Shown here: piece by piece, positions 1-5,424 of the stretch | Position numbering within the stretch: position 1 is the first letter of the stretch | How the letters are laid out: every line of letters starts with the position of its first letter | Assembly (NCBI GenBank): GCA_021809565.1 | Contig: JAJZKG010000017.1 | Span: 1 to 9,895 of the forward strand | Length of the DNA: 9,895 nt | Origin: a bacterium | Lineage (GTDB): Bacteria; Patescibacteria; Dojkabacteria; JAKAPS01; JAJZLI01 | Direction of reading: 5' to 3' | Notes under the pieces: generated by a model | What the model saw: the letters and a program-made list of their open reading frames with translations, nothing else | The model's database searches: none | What the model was told of the DNA's origin: nothing | Translations under genes and position numbers: made by a program

Positions 1-1
1 A

Positions 2-691
2 GGACGTGTTCTTGTGAAGGTTACAAACTATAACGGGAATATTAAGGTGGGGGCAATGATCACAGGCTCTCAATTTGCAGGTTATGGCGAGCTTGCAACA
101 ACGGGAGGACGTGTAGTTGGTATGGCATTAAACTCTCTAAATTCGAGTACACCGGGTGTTTCAACATTCATATATAATGGTACAAACTATTTAAGAGGAG
201 AAATATTAATGTTGGTTAAGAATGAATATTATAACCCTATTGTATCCCAAGTTTCTGGTTTATCATACCAGGATATCCAAGATATCGGGGGAAATATCAA
301 TATCAGTGGTAATTTAAATCTATCTGGTAACCTAGCAGTAGGAGGACATATCATATCAACTGGAAGTTTACCTACCCTTGTTATAAACTCTAATGCGGGA
401 ATTGGTGCACAAGCTAGTCTAAACACTGGATCTACTGACACAACAGGAGTTTTGAATCTTACTACCGGCACATCATCACTAAAAGCAGGAACGCAAATAA
501 CAGTAAATTTTAAAACACCATATACCTCTACACCTAAAGTTTTAATTACACCTACCAATCCTTTCAAACAGATAAGCATGGATATGCAAGGAGTATATGT
601 TACAGAGAGTAAAACTGGCTTTACTATTAACTTTGCAAATCATAATACTACATCAGAAGCTTATTCTTGGAACTATTTTGTAATACAATGA
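2..691 (+). CDS. C-terminal part of a surface/tail-fibre-like structural protein (5' end outside window)
   Basis: The reading frame is open from the first bases of the window, so the gene very probably begins upstream; the GTG at 14 is only an internal Val codon of the run GRVLVKVTNYNG. What is seen: an N-terminal block with KVTNYNGNIKVGAMIT, then GRVVGMALNSL and a GEILMLVKNEYYNP strand. I recall this arrangement from long CPR surface proteins and from proteins carrying phage-tail-fibre (peptidase S74-type) domains. A Gly/Asn/Ser-rich stretch with repeated SGNL (about residues 94-112 from the GTG) follows, as in beta-helical fibre shafts. The last 90 residues are a beta-rich domain (TSTPKVLITPTN, ending in NYFVIQ) like receptor-binding or H-type fibre tips. 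No chaperone-type S74 catalytic end is visible. The function is probably an extracellular adhesin or fibre, which is inference. The gene ends with TGA only 2 bp before the convergent gmk stop. Reading that TGA as sense would run antisense through gmk, so it is a true stop. Confidence 0.7.
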   Translation, partial: GRVLVKVTNYNGNIKVGAMITGSQFAGYGELATTGGRVVGMALNSLNSSTPGVSTFIYNGTNYLRGEILMLVKNEYYNPIVSQVSGLSYQDIQDIGGNINISGNLNLSGNLAVGGHIISTGSLPTLVINSNAGIGAQASLNTGSTDTTGVLNLTTGTSSLKAGTQITVNFKTPYTSTPKVLITPTNPFKQISMDMQGVYVTESKTGFTINFANHNTTSEAYSWNYFVIQ

Positions 692-693
692 GT

Positions 694-1389
694 CTACGCC
701 TTTGATCTATACTTATTGTTTATAATTTCAAGAATAGGGTTAATATCATCATTCCATACTTCATATGATGCGTCATAAAAAGAATGGGCGGACTCTTTGA
801 GTCTAGACTCTTTAAAATATTCTATTTCTGCCTTTGCAGCAATCATTCTATCTTCTATACTGTTAGCGTCATCCCCTCTTTTTTTCATCCTGTAGTACAG
901 AAAGTTTATATCTTTCGGATATAAAAATATGGAAAATGAATCCTCAAATAATGGTTTGATCTGATTAATAGTAAATATATAAATTAATACTAAAGGTGTA
1001 AATCCAGAATCAGATACATTTTTAAAAGCATCTTTTCTAAATCCATATTTTGCTCCATAAAAAGTATTTGATATTAAAAATTCACCTTTATTCTCCATAT
1101 CAGTATATTTTTTATTAGTCACGAATTCATATTCTATGTTATTATTCTCTCTGCCTCTTTTTTTACGTGTTGTAGTAGACATTACCCTCCTGAAATTGTA
1201 CTGATTATTAGAAAGTAACTTATTCATAATATAGGTTTTACCTATACCTGATGGACCTGATATTAATAGGGGAATGTTATTCCAACTAGATGTATCCCAA
1301 GGGGATGTATTCCAATGGGATGTATCCCAATGTTTAAAATTCATGAATCTAGATTCCATAAATTTAAAAAGAAACTTTATAAAGATCAT
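694..1389 (-). CDS. gmk: Guanylate kinase with repeat-bearing N-terminal extension
   Basis: Guanylate kinase phosphorylates GMP to GDP with ATP in the cytoplasm. The P-loop GPSGIGKT is at residues 45-52. The GMP-binding region STTTRKKRGRE is at 71-81, followed by YEFV (87-90), GEFLI (102-106) and YG (115-116). The lid segment has IFLYPKD (154-160), RMKKRGDD (167-174) and an R-AA-AEIE helix, and the C-terminus has the ND motif (213-214, family VVND). At 231 residues it is longer than the usual about 190-210. The excess is residues 1-40, which contain a pentapeptide repeat (WDTSH-WNTSP-WDTSS-WNN) coded by 15-bp DNA repeats. The residue after GEFL, usually Glu (LEW), is Ile-Ser here, so GMP contacts may differ. 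Start: the first ATG is used, but ATGs at residues 11 and 16 (1344) are equally possible and none has a clear ribosome binding site. It is last in the mraZ-ftsI operon, 48 bp after ftsI, an unusual place for gmk. Confidence 0.85.
   Translation of the reverse strand: MIFIKFLFKFMESRFMNFKHWDTSHWNTSPWDTSSWNNIPLLISGPSGIGKTYIMNKLLSNNQYNFRRVMSTTTRKKRGRENNNIEYEFVTNKKYTDMENKGEFLISNTFYGAKYGFRKDAFKNVSDSGFTPLVLIYIFTINQIKPLFEDSFSIFLYPKDINFLYYRMKKRGDDANSIEDRMIAAKAEIEYFKESRLKESAHSFYDASYEVWNDDINPILEIINNKYRSKA
799..813. repeat. 12-bp perfect palindrome plus TTT spacer inside gmk
   Basis: GAGTCTAGACTC (799-810) is a perfect palindrome followed by TTT. The half-unit GACTCTTT occurs at 791-798 and again at 806-813, exactly 15 bp apart. 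It encodes KESRL-KESAH in gmk. This matches the 12+3 geometry of the arrays elsewhere in the operon, but as little more than one unit. Confidence 0.45.
1271..1331 (-). repeat. 15-bp palindromic tandem repeat in the 5' end of gmk (4 units)
   Basis: On the plus strand the units are GGGATGTATCCC (1317-1328) with spacer AAT, GGGATGTATTCC (1302-1313) with AAT, TAGATGTATCCC (1287-1298) with AAG, and GGAATGTTATTCC (1271-1283, one base longer) with AAC. The first is a perfect inverted repeat GGGAT/ATCCC around GT. The array is in frame and encodes repeated W-[DN]-T-S-x just before the P-loop domain. Confidence 0.9.
1344..1358. repeat. Dispersed palindromic repeat, copy 1 (TGAATCTAGATTCCA)
   Basis: This 15-bp stretch contains the perfect 12-bp palindrome GAATCTAGATTC (1345-1356). 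Its reverse complement is identical to 5355-5369, upstream of the ATP-grasp gene, and both copies have GAATTTT and AATTTA nearby at almost the same distances. It lies in the N-terminal extension of gmk and overlaps the candidate internal start codon at 1342-1344. Confidence 0.6.
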
Positions 1390-1437
1390 AACATAATAAA
1401 CAATATAGTTTAATATATGATTTTTTAAAGAAGGAAT

Positions 1438-3255
1438 TTATGGTGCAATACCATAGTACTGGAATAATTGTTTTGCTATTGCCCCCCACTCTACACAGGC
1501 TGTGGTTGCAGCATAATATTGGCCTAAGAGTGGTTTATGAGGAGAGTTCATCATTGTAAGTAGTATAAATTTAGGGTTATTTGCTGGAGCATATGCTACA
1601 TATGTCATCACATAATTGTGAGTAGAATATTGTCCAGGATGTTTTACGGATGGCATTTGAGCAGAACCAGTCTTTCCAGCGATAATAGGCATATATGCTC
1701 CAACTCCAGTTTGGTGTAACGCCCAATTAGGTTCTCCACCCGTTGTATATGTAAACATAGAATTAAGCTGTGATGCTACTGTAGGAGTTATGGGCCTGTT
1801 CACTACAGTTGGATGATACACCACAGTCTTACCATCTGGAGTTGTGATGCTATTCACTACATATGGTTGCATTCTCACTCCTCCGTTTGCAACAGCAGCA
1901 TATGCATCTATAATCTGAAGCGGAGATACGGAAACAAATTGTCCAAAAGAATCTGTTGCAAGATTGGATTCATTCCATGTTTGATATGGAGGAATAATTC
2001 CTGTCTCCTCACCTTGAAGTGTAATACCAGTAAGTGAACCAAACCCAAAATTTTTGGATTCATTATACATAATTTGTGATGAAAGGTATTTTGTTGCAAT
2101 AATACTAGCTCCAACATTTGATGATTGAAATAGAATTTGACCAAGATTCATCACTCCATCAGGAGCCTTATTCCAGTTATATATAGTTTTTCCTCCAACT
2201 ACGAACCTTCCTGTTTTATCATCTACTGTAGTTTGTGGAGTAACCTTACCAGATGATAGTGCTGCTGCTGCCATAATCAGTTTTCCTACAGACCCAGGCT
2301 CATAAATAAATGAAATAGCATTATTAAGATAATCCGAATATTGATACTTCCAGTAAGTATTTGGATTAAAACTAGGGTATGAAGACATAGCAATAATAGC
2401 ACCTGTTTTAGGGTTCATAACTATTGCTGCACCAGATGTTGCGTCTTCTTTTTTTGACCAATATTGGATATCCGATGATACAATATTTTGTATAGCTGGG
2501 TTTAGTGTTAGATTTATAGTATCACCATTTTGTGGTGGTATGAATTTATAATTTTTATTAAGTAAGGGTATTCCTAAAGCACTTTCTATCCCTTGGGTGT
2601 AGCCAGAATGTCCTGTTAAAGCCCCATTAAAGTATCCTTCAATACCATAAAATCCACTAATATTACCACTTCTATCCTTGCCTAAAAACCCTAATACATG
2701 AGCAAATAAACTACCATTAGGATATGACCTTTGTTCATTTTGGATGAAAGATAAAGAGGTTAGATTAGATAATTTATTCTTCTCTTTTGTAGTTACATTT
2801 GAAGCAATTCTAACCCATATAAGCTTTAGATTTATTAAATTCCAAATTTGCTGCTGTGGGAGACCTAATTCCTTTGTTACCTCACTGACAAAATTATTTC
2901 TATTTGTAATATTTTTTATTGTGACATAGGCATCATATATAGGTACATTATCAGCGAGAACAAGACCATTAGATGCAGTTATAAGACCTCGGAGTGATGG
3001 AATTGTAGTTGAAAAATTATTTTCCTGTGCAGCCTGTATTGTGTATTTACTATTCTGACTTATTTGTATATTAAAAAGCTTAAACCCTAATACTAAAGAT
3101 ATTATAACAAAAATTATCATTATACTTGATATTTTTCTGCTAAATGATCTATACCCTGAGGAGCTTGCTCCTGCGGGGCTTGCTCCTCCGGGGCTTACTC
3201 CTGAGGATATTGACCCTGATTTAGCAGGTTTGAGACCGAATTTTCTACTGTCCAT
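1438..3255 (-). CDS. ftsI: FtsI-type class B penicillin-binding protein (peptidoglycan transpeptidase)
   Basis: This membrane-anchored DD-transpeptidase cross-links septal peptidoglycan and works with the FtsL-like protein coded just upstream. A short cytoplasmic tail (1-40) is followed by one membrane helix (about 44-62). A pedestal/dimerisation domain begins with the conserved LRGLITASNGLVLADN and includes YPNGSLFAHVLGFLG. The transpeptidase domain covers about residues 260-600 and has all three active-site motifs: SxxK as S322-V-G-K325 in YEPGSVGK, SxN as S378-S379-N380, and KTG at 528-530 (KTGSAQ). At 605 residues it is normal length for FtsI/PBP2. Gly in the third SxxK position (often Phe or Met) is unusual but leaves the catalytic Ser and Lys intact. 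The cytoplasmic tail contains a G-x-S pentapeptide repeat coded by 15-bp palindromic units. The start codon is 28 bp after the ftsL stop. PBP2/SpoVD-type is the alternative name; the dcw context favours FtsI. Confidence 0.95.
   Translation of the reverse strand: MDSRKFGLKPAKSGSISSGVSPGGASPAGASSSGYRSFSRKISSIMIIFVIISLVLGFKLFNIQISQNSKYTIQAAQENNFSTTIPSLRGLITASNGLVLADNVPIYDAYVTIKNITNRNNFVSEVTKELGLPQQQIWNLINLKLIWVRIASNVTTKEKNKLSNLTSLSFIQNEQRSYPNGSLFAHVLGFLGKDRSGNISGFYGIEGYFNGALTGHSGYTQGIESALGIPLLNKNYKFIPPQNGDTINLTLNPAIQNIVSSDIQYWSKKEDATSGAAIVMNPKTGAIIAMSSYPSFNPNTYWKYQYSDYLNNAISFIYEPGSVGKLIMAAAALSSGKVTPQTTVDDKTGRFVVGGKTIYNWNKAPDGVMNLGQILFQSSNVGASIIATKYLSSQIMYNESKNFGFGSLTGITLQGEETGIIPPYQTWNESNLATDSFGQFVSVSPLQIIDAYAAVANGGVRMQPYVVNSITTPDGKTVVYHPTVVNRPITPTVASQLNSMFTYTTGGEPNWALHQTGVGAYMPIIAGKTGSAQMPSVKHPGQYSTHNYVMTYVAYAPANNPKFILLTMMNSPHKPLLGQYYAATTACVEWGAIAKQLFQYYGIAP
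3145..3219 (-). repeat. 15-bp palindromic tandem repeat in the 5' end of ftsI (4 clear units plus 1 degenerate)
   Basis: Plus-strand units are TGATCTATACCC (3145, degenerate), GGAGCTTGCTCC (3160), GGGGCTTGCTCC (3175), GGGGCTTACTCC (3190) and GGATATTGACCC (3205), each followed by a 3-bp spacer (TGA, TGC, TCC, TGA, TGA). GGAGC-TT-GCTCC is an inverted repeat. The array encodes x-G-x-S-x pentapeptides in the cytoplasmic tail, before the membrane helix. The 12-mer at 3160-3171 is identical to one in the ftsL array (3365-3376). Confidence 0.9.
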
Positions 3256-3283
3256 TATGATAATCCATATTTATTAACAAGCT

Positions 3284-3673
3284 TTAATTGGAACTAGTTG
3301 TCTTAGGTCCAGATCCAGTGGATCCAGATCCAAGGGAACTTGCTCCAAGGGATCCAGATCCAAGGGAGCTTGCTCCAAGATTGAAACTATAAGTACCTCC
3401 TGGGACATACTGTACGCTCTTTACACTTTTATATCCATTCTTCAATACCGTATTTTTGATTGCCATAATTGATTGGGCAGAAGAAACTTCTCCTTGTAGA
3501 TTTTGATTCTGTATATTGATAGCACTATATTGATTAACAAGGTTTGAAACCTGTATACTTGCCAGATCAATTTTATTCATTAAATATAACTGACCGGCAA
3601 CCACCATGATAAGTACTACTATCATAAGATTTAACAATTTATTTAATTTTGTTGTTTTTTTATTTCTTTTCAT
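3284..3673 (-). CDS. ftsL: FtsL-like bitopic cell-division protein
   Basis: The 129-residue protein has a basic cytoplasmic N-terminus (MKRNKKTTKLNK), one membrane helix (about 13-29) and a hydrophilic, heptad-like outer segment (about 36-75, rich in Asn, Gln and Ser). That is the architecture of FtsL/DivIC, which bridge FtsI to the rest of the divisome. Sequence conservation in this family is weak, so the call rests on topology, size and position between rsmH and ftsI. The start codon overlaps the last codons of rsmH by 14 bp, suggesting translational coupling. The C-terminal 25 to 30 residues are a Gly/Ser pentapeptide repeat (LGASS-LGSGS-LGASS-LGSGS-TGSGP) that looks like a flexible tail and is coded by the 15-bp palindromic array. 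Confidence 0.75.
   Translation of the reverse strand: MKRNKKTTKLNKLLNLMIVVLIMVVAGQLYLMNKIDLASIQVSNLVNQYSAINIQNQNLQGEVSSAQSIMAIKNTVLKNGYKSVKSVQYVPGGTYSFNLGASSLGSGSLGASSLGSGSTGSGPKTTSSN
3305..3379 (-). repeat. 15-bp palindromic tandem repeat in the 3' end of ftsL (5 units)
   Basis: Plus-strand units are AGGTCCAGATCC (3305), GGATCCAGATCC (3320), GGAACTTGCTCC (3335), GGATCCAGATCC (3350) and GGAGCTTGCTCC (3365), with spacers AGT, AAG, AAG, AAG, AAG. Two unit types alternate, so the array also has a 30-bp period with a single difference between copies. GGATC-CA-GATCC and GGAGC-TT-GCTCC are inverted repeats with a 2-bp centre. Confidence 0.93.
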
Positions 3674-4727
3674 ATACTCTTAATTTTGCAGATCTTGCTC
3701 TTTTATTTTTTTCAATCTCCATAGTTTCTGGAACAATGGGTTTTTTATATAAGCTTATAAACTCCTTATTGCCACCAGATCTATATTCATTGGATCTTGA
3801 TCCATTAAAAAAATTCTTAACAATTCTATCTTCCAGTGAATGGAAAGATATTATTTCTACCCTACCCCCATGTTCAAGTATTTCTGGCACTTGGTGCAGT
3901 GAATCAAATAAAGCGCCCAACTCATCGTTGACTGCTATTCTTAATGCCTGAAATATCCTTGATACATGGTGATAGAGATAAGCTTTATTTCTTGACTCTA
4001 ATTCCTTCTTTAGTGGTATTTTTACACTATAACTAATGATTTTAACTAGTTCATCTGATTTGACAATTTCCTTTTCTTTACGTTTTTTTATAATATTCTT
4101 AGCTATAATTCTAGAGAATGGTTCTTCCCCATATTTTTTGAAGATATTATAAAGCTCATCTTCATATAGTCCATTTATTAAATCTGAAGCCTTCACTTTT
4201 AAATTCTTATCCATCCTCATATCAAGATCAGAATTCTCAATATATGAGAATCCTTTATCCGAATTATCTATCTGAAAACTAGAAAGCCCAAGATCATAGA
4301 CTATACCATTTACCTTACTTTCTATATTAATACCTGAAAGTATGGATTTAATATTCCTGAAGTTTGAGTTTACTATGTATACTCTTACATCACCTACTAA
4401 GATATATGTATTCATATCCTTGATATTTTTAAAATGCTTATCTAGTAATTTTCGAAAATTCAAGCAAGCATCATTATCAACATCAATAGATACCAAAGTA
4501 GCTTTTCTAAAACCACCTTGTTGTAGATTTTCTATAATCTTTAAACTTACCCCTCCACCCCCAAGAGTCATATCTACATATATCCTTTCTTTACTAATAT
4601 TCCCAGTATCACCATTCTTGGTATAAATACCAGAGGTATAGATACCAGAGGTATAGATACCAACGGTATATATACCTAGATTGTCTAAAACTTGTTGTAA
4701 AAGGACACTGTTATGATAGTTATTCAT
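3660..4727 (-). CDS. rsmH: 16S rRNA (cytosine1402-N4)-methyltransferase RsmH (MraW) with internal repeat insertion
   Basis: RsmH transfers a methyl group from S-adenosylmethionine to N4 of C1402 in the decoding centre of 16S rRNA. Family blocks seen in order: HNSVLLQQVL (5-14), the SAM-binding loop YVDMTLGGGGVS (50-61), SIDVDNDA (80-87), GIVYDLGLSSFQID (141-154), GFSYIENSDLDMRMD (159-173), FQALRIAVNDELGAL (259-273), GGRVEIISFHSLEDRIVK (287-304) and the closing RARSAKLRV (343-351). At 355 residues it is some 40 longer than usual. Part of the excess is an insertion at about residues 18-46 between the first two blocks, made of GIYTV, GIYTS, GIYTS, GIYTK and then NGDTGNIS; E. coli RsmH has only a short linker there. 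The usual His after the glycine run (GGHS) is Val60. It starts 6 bp after mraZ and overlaps the start of ftsL by 14 bp. Confidence 0.96.
   Translation of the reverse strand: MNNYHNSVLLQQVLDNLGIYTVGIYTSGIYTSGIYTKNGDTGNISKERIYVDMTLGGGGVSLKIIENLQQGGFRKATLVSIDVDNDACLNFRKLLDKHFKNIKDMNTYILVGDVRVYIVNSNFRNIKSILSGINIESKVNGIVYDLGLSSFQIDNSDKGFSYIENSDLDMRMDKNLKVKASDLINGLYEDELYNIFKKYGEEPFSRIIAKNIIKKRKEKEIVKSDELVKIISYSVKIPLKKELESRNKAYLYHHVSRIFQALRIAVNDELGALFDSLHQVPEILEHGGRVEIISFHSLEDRIVKNFFNGSRSNEYRSGGNKEFISLYKKPIVPETMEIEKNKRARSAKLRVYEKK
4586..4619. repeat. Dispersed repeat, rsmH copy (pairs with 9863-9895)
   Basis: TTTCTTTA (4586-4593), one extra C, then 20 bp (4595-4614) identical to 9871-9890, one mismatch, then TCTT. 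In rsmH it encodes KNGDTGNIS directly next to the GIYTx array. At the window end the same frame reads KTGDTGNII before a stop codon. Confidence 0.75.
4620..4679 (-). repeat. 15-bp palindromic tandem repeat inserted inside rsmH (4 units)
   Basis: Plus-strand units are GGTATAAATACC (4620), GGTATAGATACC (4635), GGTATAGATACC (4650) and GGTATATATACC (4665, a perfect palindrome), with spacers AGA, AGA, AAC, TAG. Read on the minus strand they encode GIYTV-GIYTS-GIYTS-GIYTK. All units have arms GGTAT/ATACC around 2 bp, the same 12+3 geometry as the ftsL, ftsI and gmk arrays but with a different sequence. Confidence 0.95.
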
Positions 4728-4733
4728 AACAAG

Positions 4734-5207
4734 TTATTCATATCCTAAACCTTTGTTTCCCGAACCTAAGCTCCCAGACACATTAACTCCATTTAATGCA
4801 TCTGCAATATTGGAACTGTTAGTTCTTAAAAAGTTTTCTCTCTCCTTCCACCTTGCCTCATTCCATATTTCAACCCAATTTATAAGGCCAATAAATGATA
4901 TATCCTCACTAAGTTCTGCATGGTTAACCAAACTTTGAGGTATAACAAATCTACCCTGATCATCTAAAGATACTTCTTGAGCGGAACCTAGTATAAATCT
5001 CGCGGTATCTCTAGCACTCCCTATAGTAAAAGGTTTATTTGTTATATCTTTGATCATTAAATCCCATTTTGAAAATGGAATGACCAAAAGACAATCTTCA
5101 TATCCTTTAGATATAATTAACTTGTCACCAGTTTCTGATCTAAATTTCTTTGGTAAAGAAGTTCTATTTTTATCTTGTAATTTTGCACTAAATTCGCCTA
5201 TTAACAT
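4734..5207 (-). CDS. mraZ: Transcriptional regulator MraZ
   Basis: MraZ is a ring-forming DNA-binding protein of the AbrB-like fold that, in studied bacteria, controls its own dcw operon by binding short direct repeats ahead of the gene. Both copies of the family motif are present: DKNRTSLPKKFR (12-23) and DDQGRFVIP (82-90), each with the DxxxR/LP-type core. At 157 residues it is slightly longer than the usual 140-150; the extra is a Gly/Ser-rich tail (NVSGSLGSGNKGLGYE) that resembles the low-complexity tail of the ftsL product, though its DNA repeats are too degenerate to call. It is the first gene of the operon, and the MLIGEF start is the normal family start. A weak AGAAAG lies 10-15 bp ahead of the ATG. 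The presumed operator (three AGTGGT) is 27 bp upstream. Confidence 0.95.
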   Translation of the reverse strand: MLIGEFSAKLQDKNRTSLPKKFRSETGDKLIISKGYEDCLLVIPFSKWDLMIKDITNKPFTIGSARDTARFILGSAQEVSLDDQGRFVIPQSLVNHAELSEDISFIGLINWVEIWNEARWKERENFLRTNSSNIADALNGVNVSGSLGSGNKGLGYE

Positions 5208-5234
5208 ATTTTTTATTCTTTCTAATTATAAAAA

Positions 5235-5260
5235 ACCACTCATCACCACTTTCAACCACT
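5235..5260 (-). promoter_or_regulatory. Presumed MraZ operator: three AGTGGT direct repeats at 10-bp spacing
   Basis: On the plus strand ACCACT occurs at 5235-5240, 5245-5250 and 5255-5260; read toward mraZ this is AGTGGT three times, exactly one helical turn apart. Known MraZ sites are short G-rich direct repeats with 10-bp period (TGGG-type in E. coli, AAAGTG-type in mollicutes), so the form and place fit autoregulation. The site lies just after the predicted transcription start. Confidence 0.75.
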
Positions 5261-5273
5261 AACTGTAATCATT

Positions 5274-5302
5274 AATTTAATACTTATAGTAATTTGTGTC
5301 AA
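5274..5302 (-). promoter_or_regulatory. Sigma-70-type promoter of the mraZ operon
   Basis: Reading the minus strand, a perfect -35 TTGACA (5297-5302) is followed after 17 bp by TAAATT (5274-5279; 4 of 6 matches to TATAAT). The start of transcription would be near 5267, just ahead of the AGTGGT repeats, giving a leader of about 60 nt that contains the operator. Confidence 0.6.
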
Positions 5303-5354
5303 GCAACCTTAAAAAAATGCTTTAAATATAAATAAATACATACATTAATTTAGT

Positions 5355-5369
5355 TGGAATCTAGATTCA
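5355..5369. repeat. Dispersed palindromic repeat, copy 2 (TGGAATCTAGATTCA)
   Basis: This is identical in reverse complement to 1344-1358 in gmk and contains the perfect palindrome GAATCTAGATTC (5357-5368). It lies in the 217-bp divergent region between mraZ and the ATP-grasp gene. GGAAT recurs 15 bp later (5371). Confidence 0.6.
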
Positions 5370-5383
5370 CGGAATTTTGACCA

Positions 5384-5417
5384 TATAATTTCATTATCAT
5401 ATTTTTTATGGGATAAT
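5384..5417 (+). promoter_or_regulatory. Candidate promoter(s) for the ATP-grasp gene
   Basis: There are two alternatives. TATAAT (5384-5389) has no good -35 but would give a leader of about 30 nt. GATAAT (5412-5417) ends 7 bp before the ATG and would give a leaderless mRNA. TTGACC (5377-5382) could serve a weaker -10 at 5400-5405. In such AT-rich DNA these matches are only suggestive. Confidence 0.3.
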
Positions 5418-5424
5418 ATGGACA

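Noticed and set aside
1..691. Prophage region
   Set aside because: Only one fibre-like gene is visible, with no other phage genes and housekeeping genes immediately beside it; fibre-like surface proteins are common in CPR chromosomes.
689..785. Reading TGA at 689 as glycine (alternative code 25)
   Set aside because: The extension would run antisense through the conserved gmk C-terminus with no family-like sequence, and every other gene in the window is complete under the standard code.
3305..3379. Regular repeats at the end of ftsL as a possible CRISPR array
   Set aside because: Units are 15 bp with 3-bp spacers and are coding; there are no 25-40 bp unique spacers and no cas genes.
4342..4626. 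Plus-strand open frame of 94 codons opposite rsmH
   Set aside because: It lies antisense within the well-conserved RsmH reading frame and has no recognisable protein features.
4763..4790. A further 15-bp array in the 3' end of mraZ
   Set aside because: The tail is Gly/Ser-rich like that of ftsL, but the DNA units are not palindromic or similar enough to call.
5050..5262. Plus-strand open frame opposite the start of mraZ and its operator
   Set aside because: It is antisense to conserved mraZ motifs and runs through the operator; it is a shadow frame.
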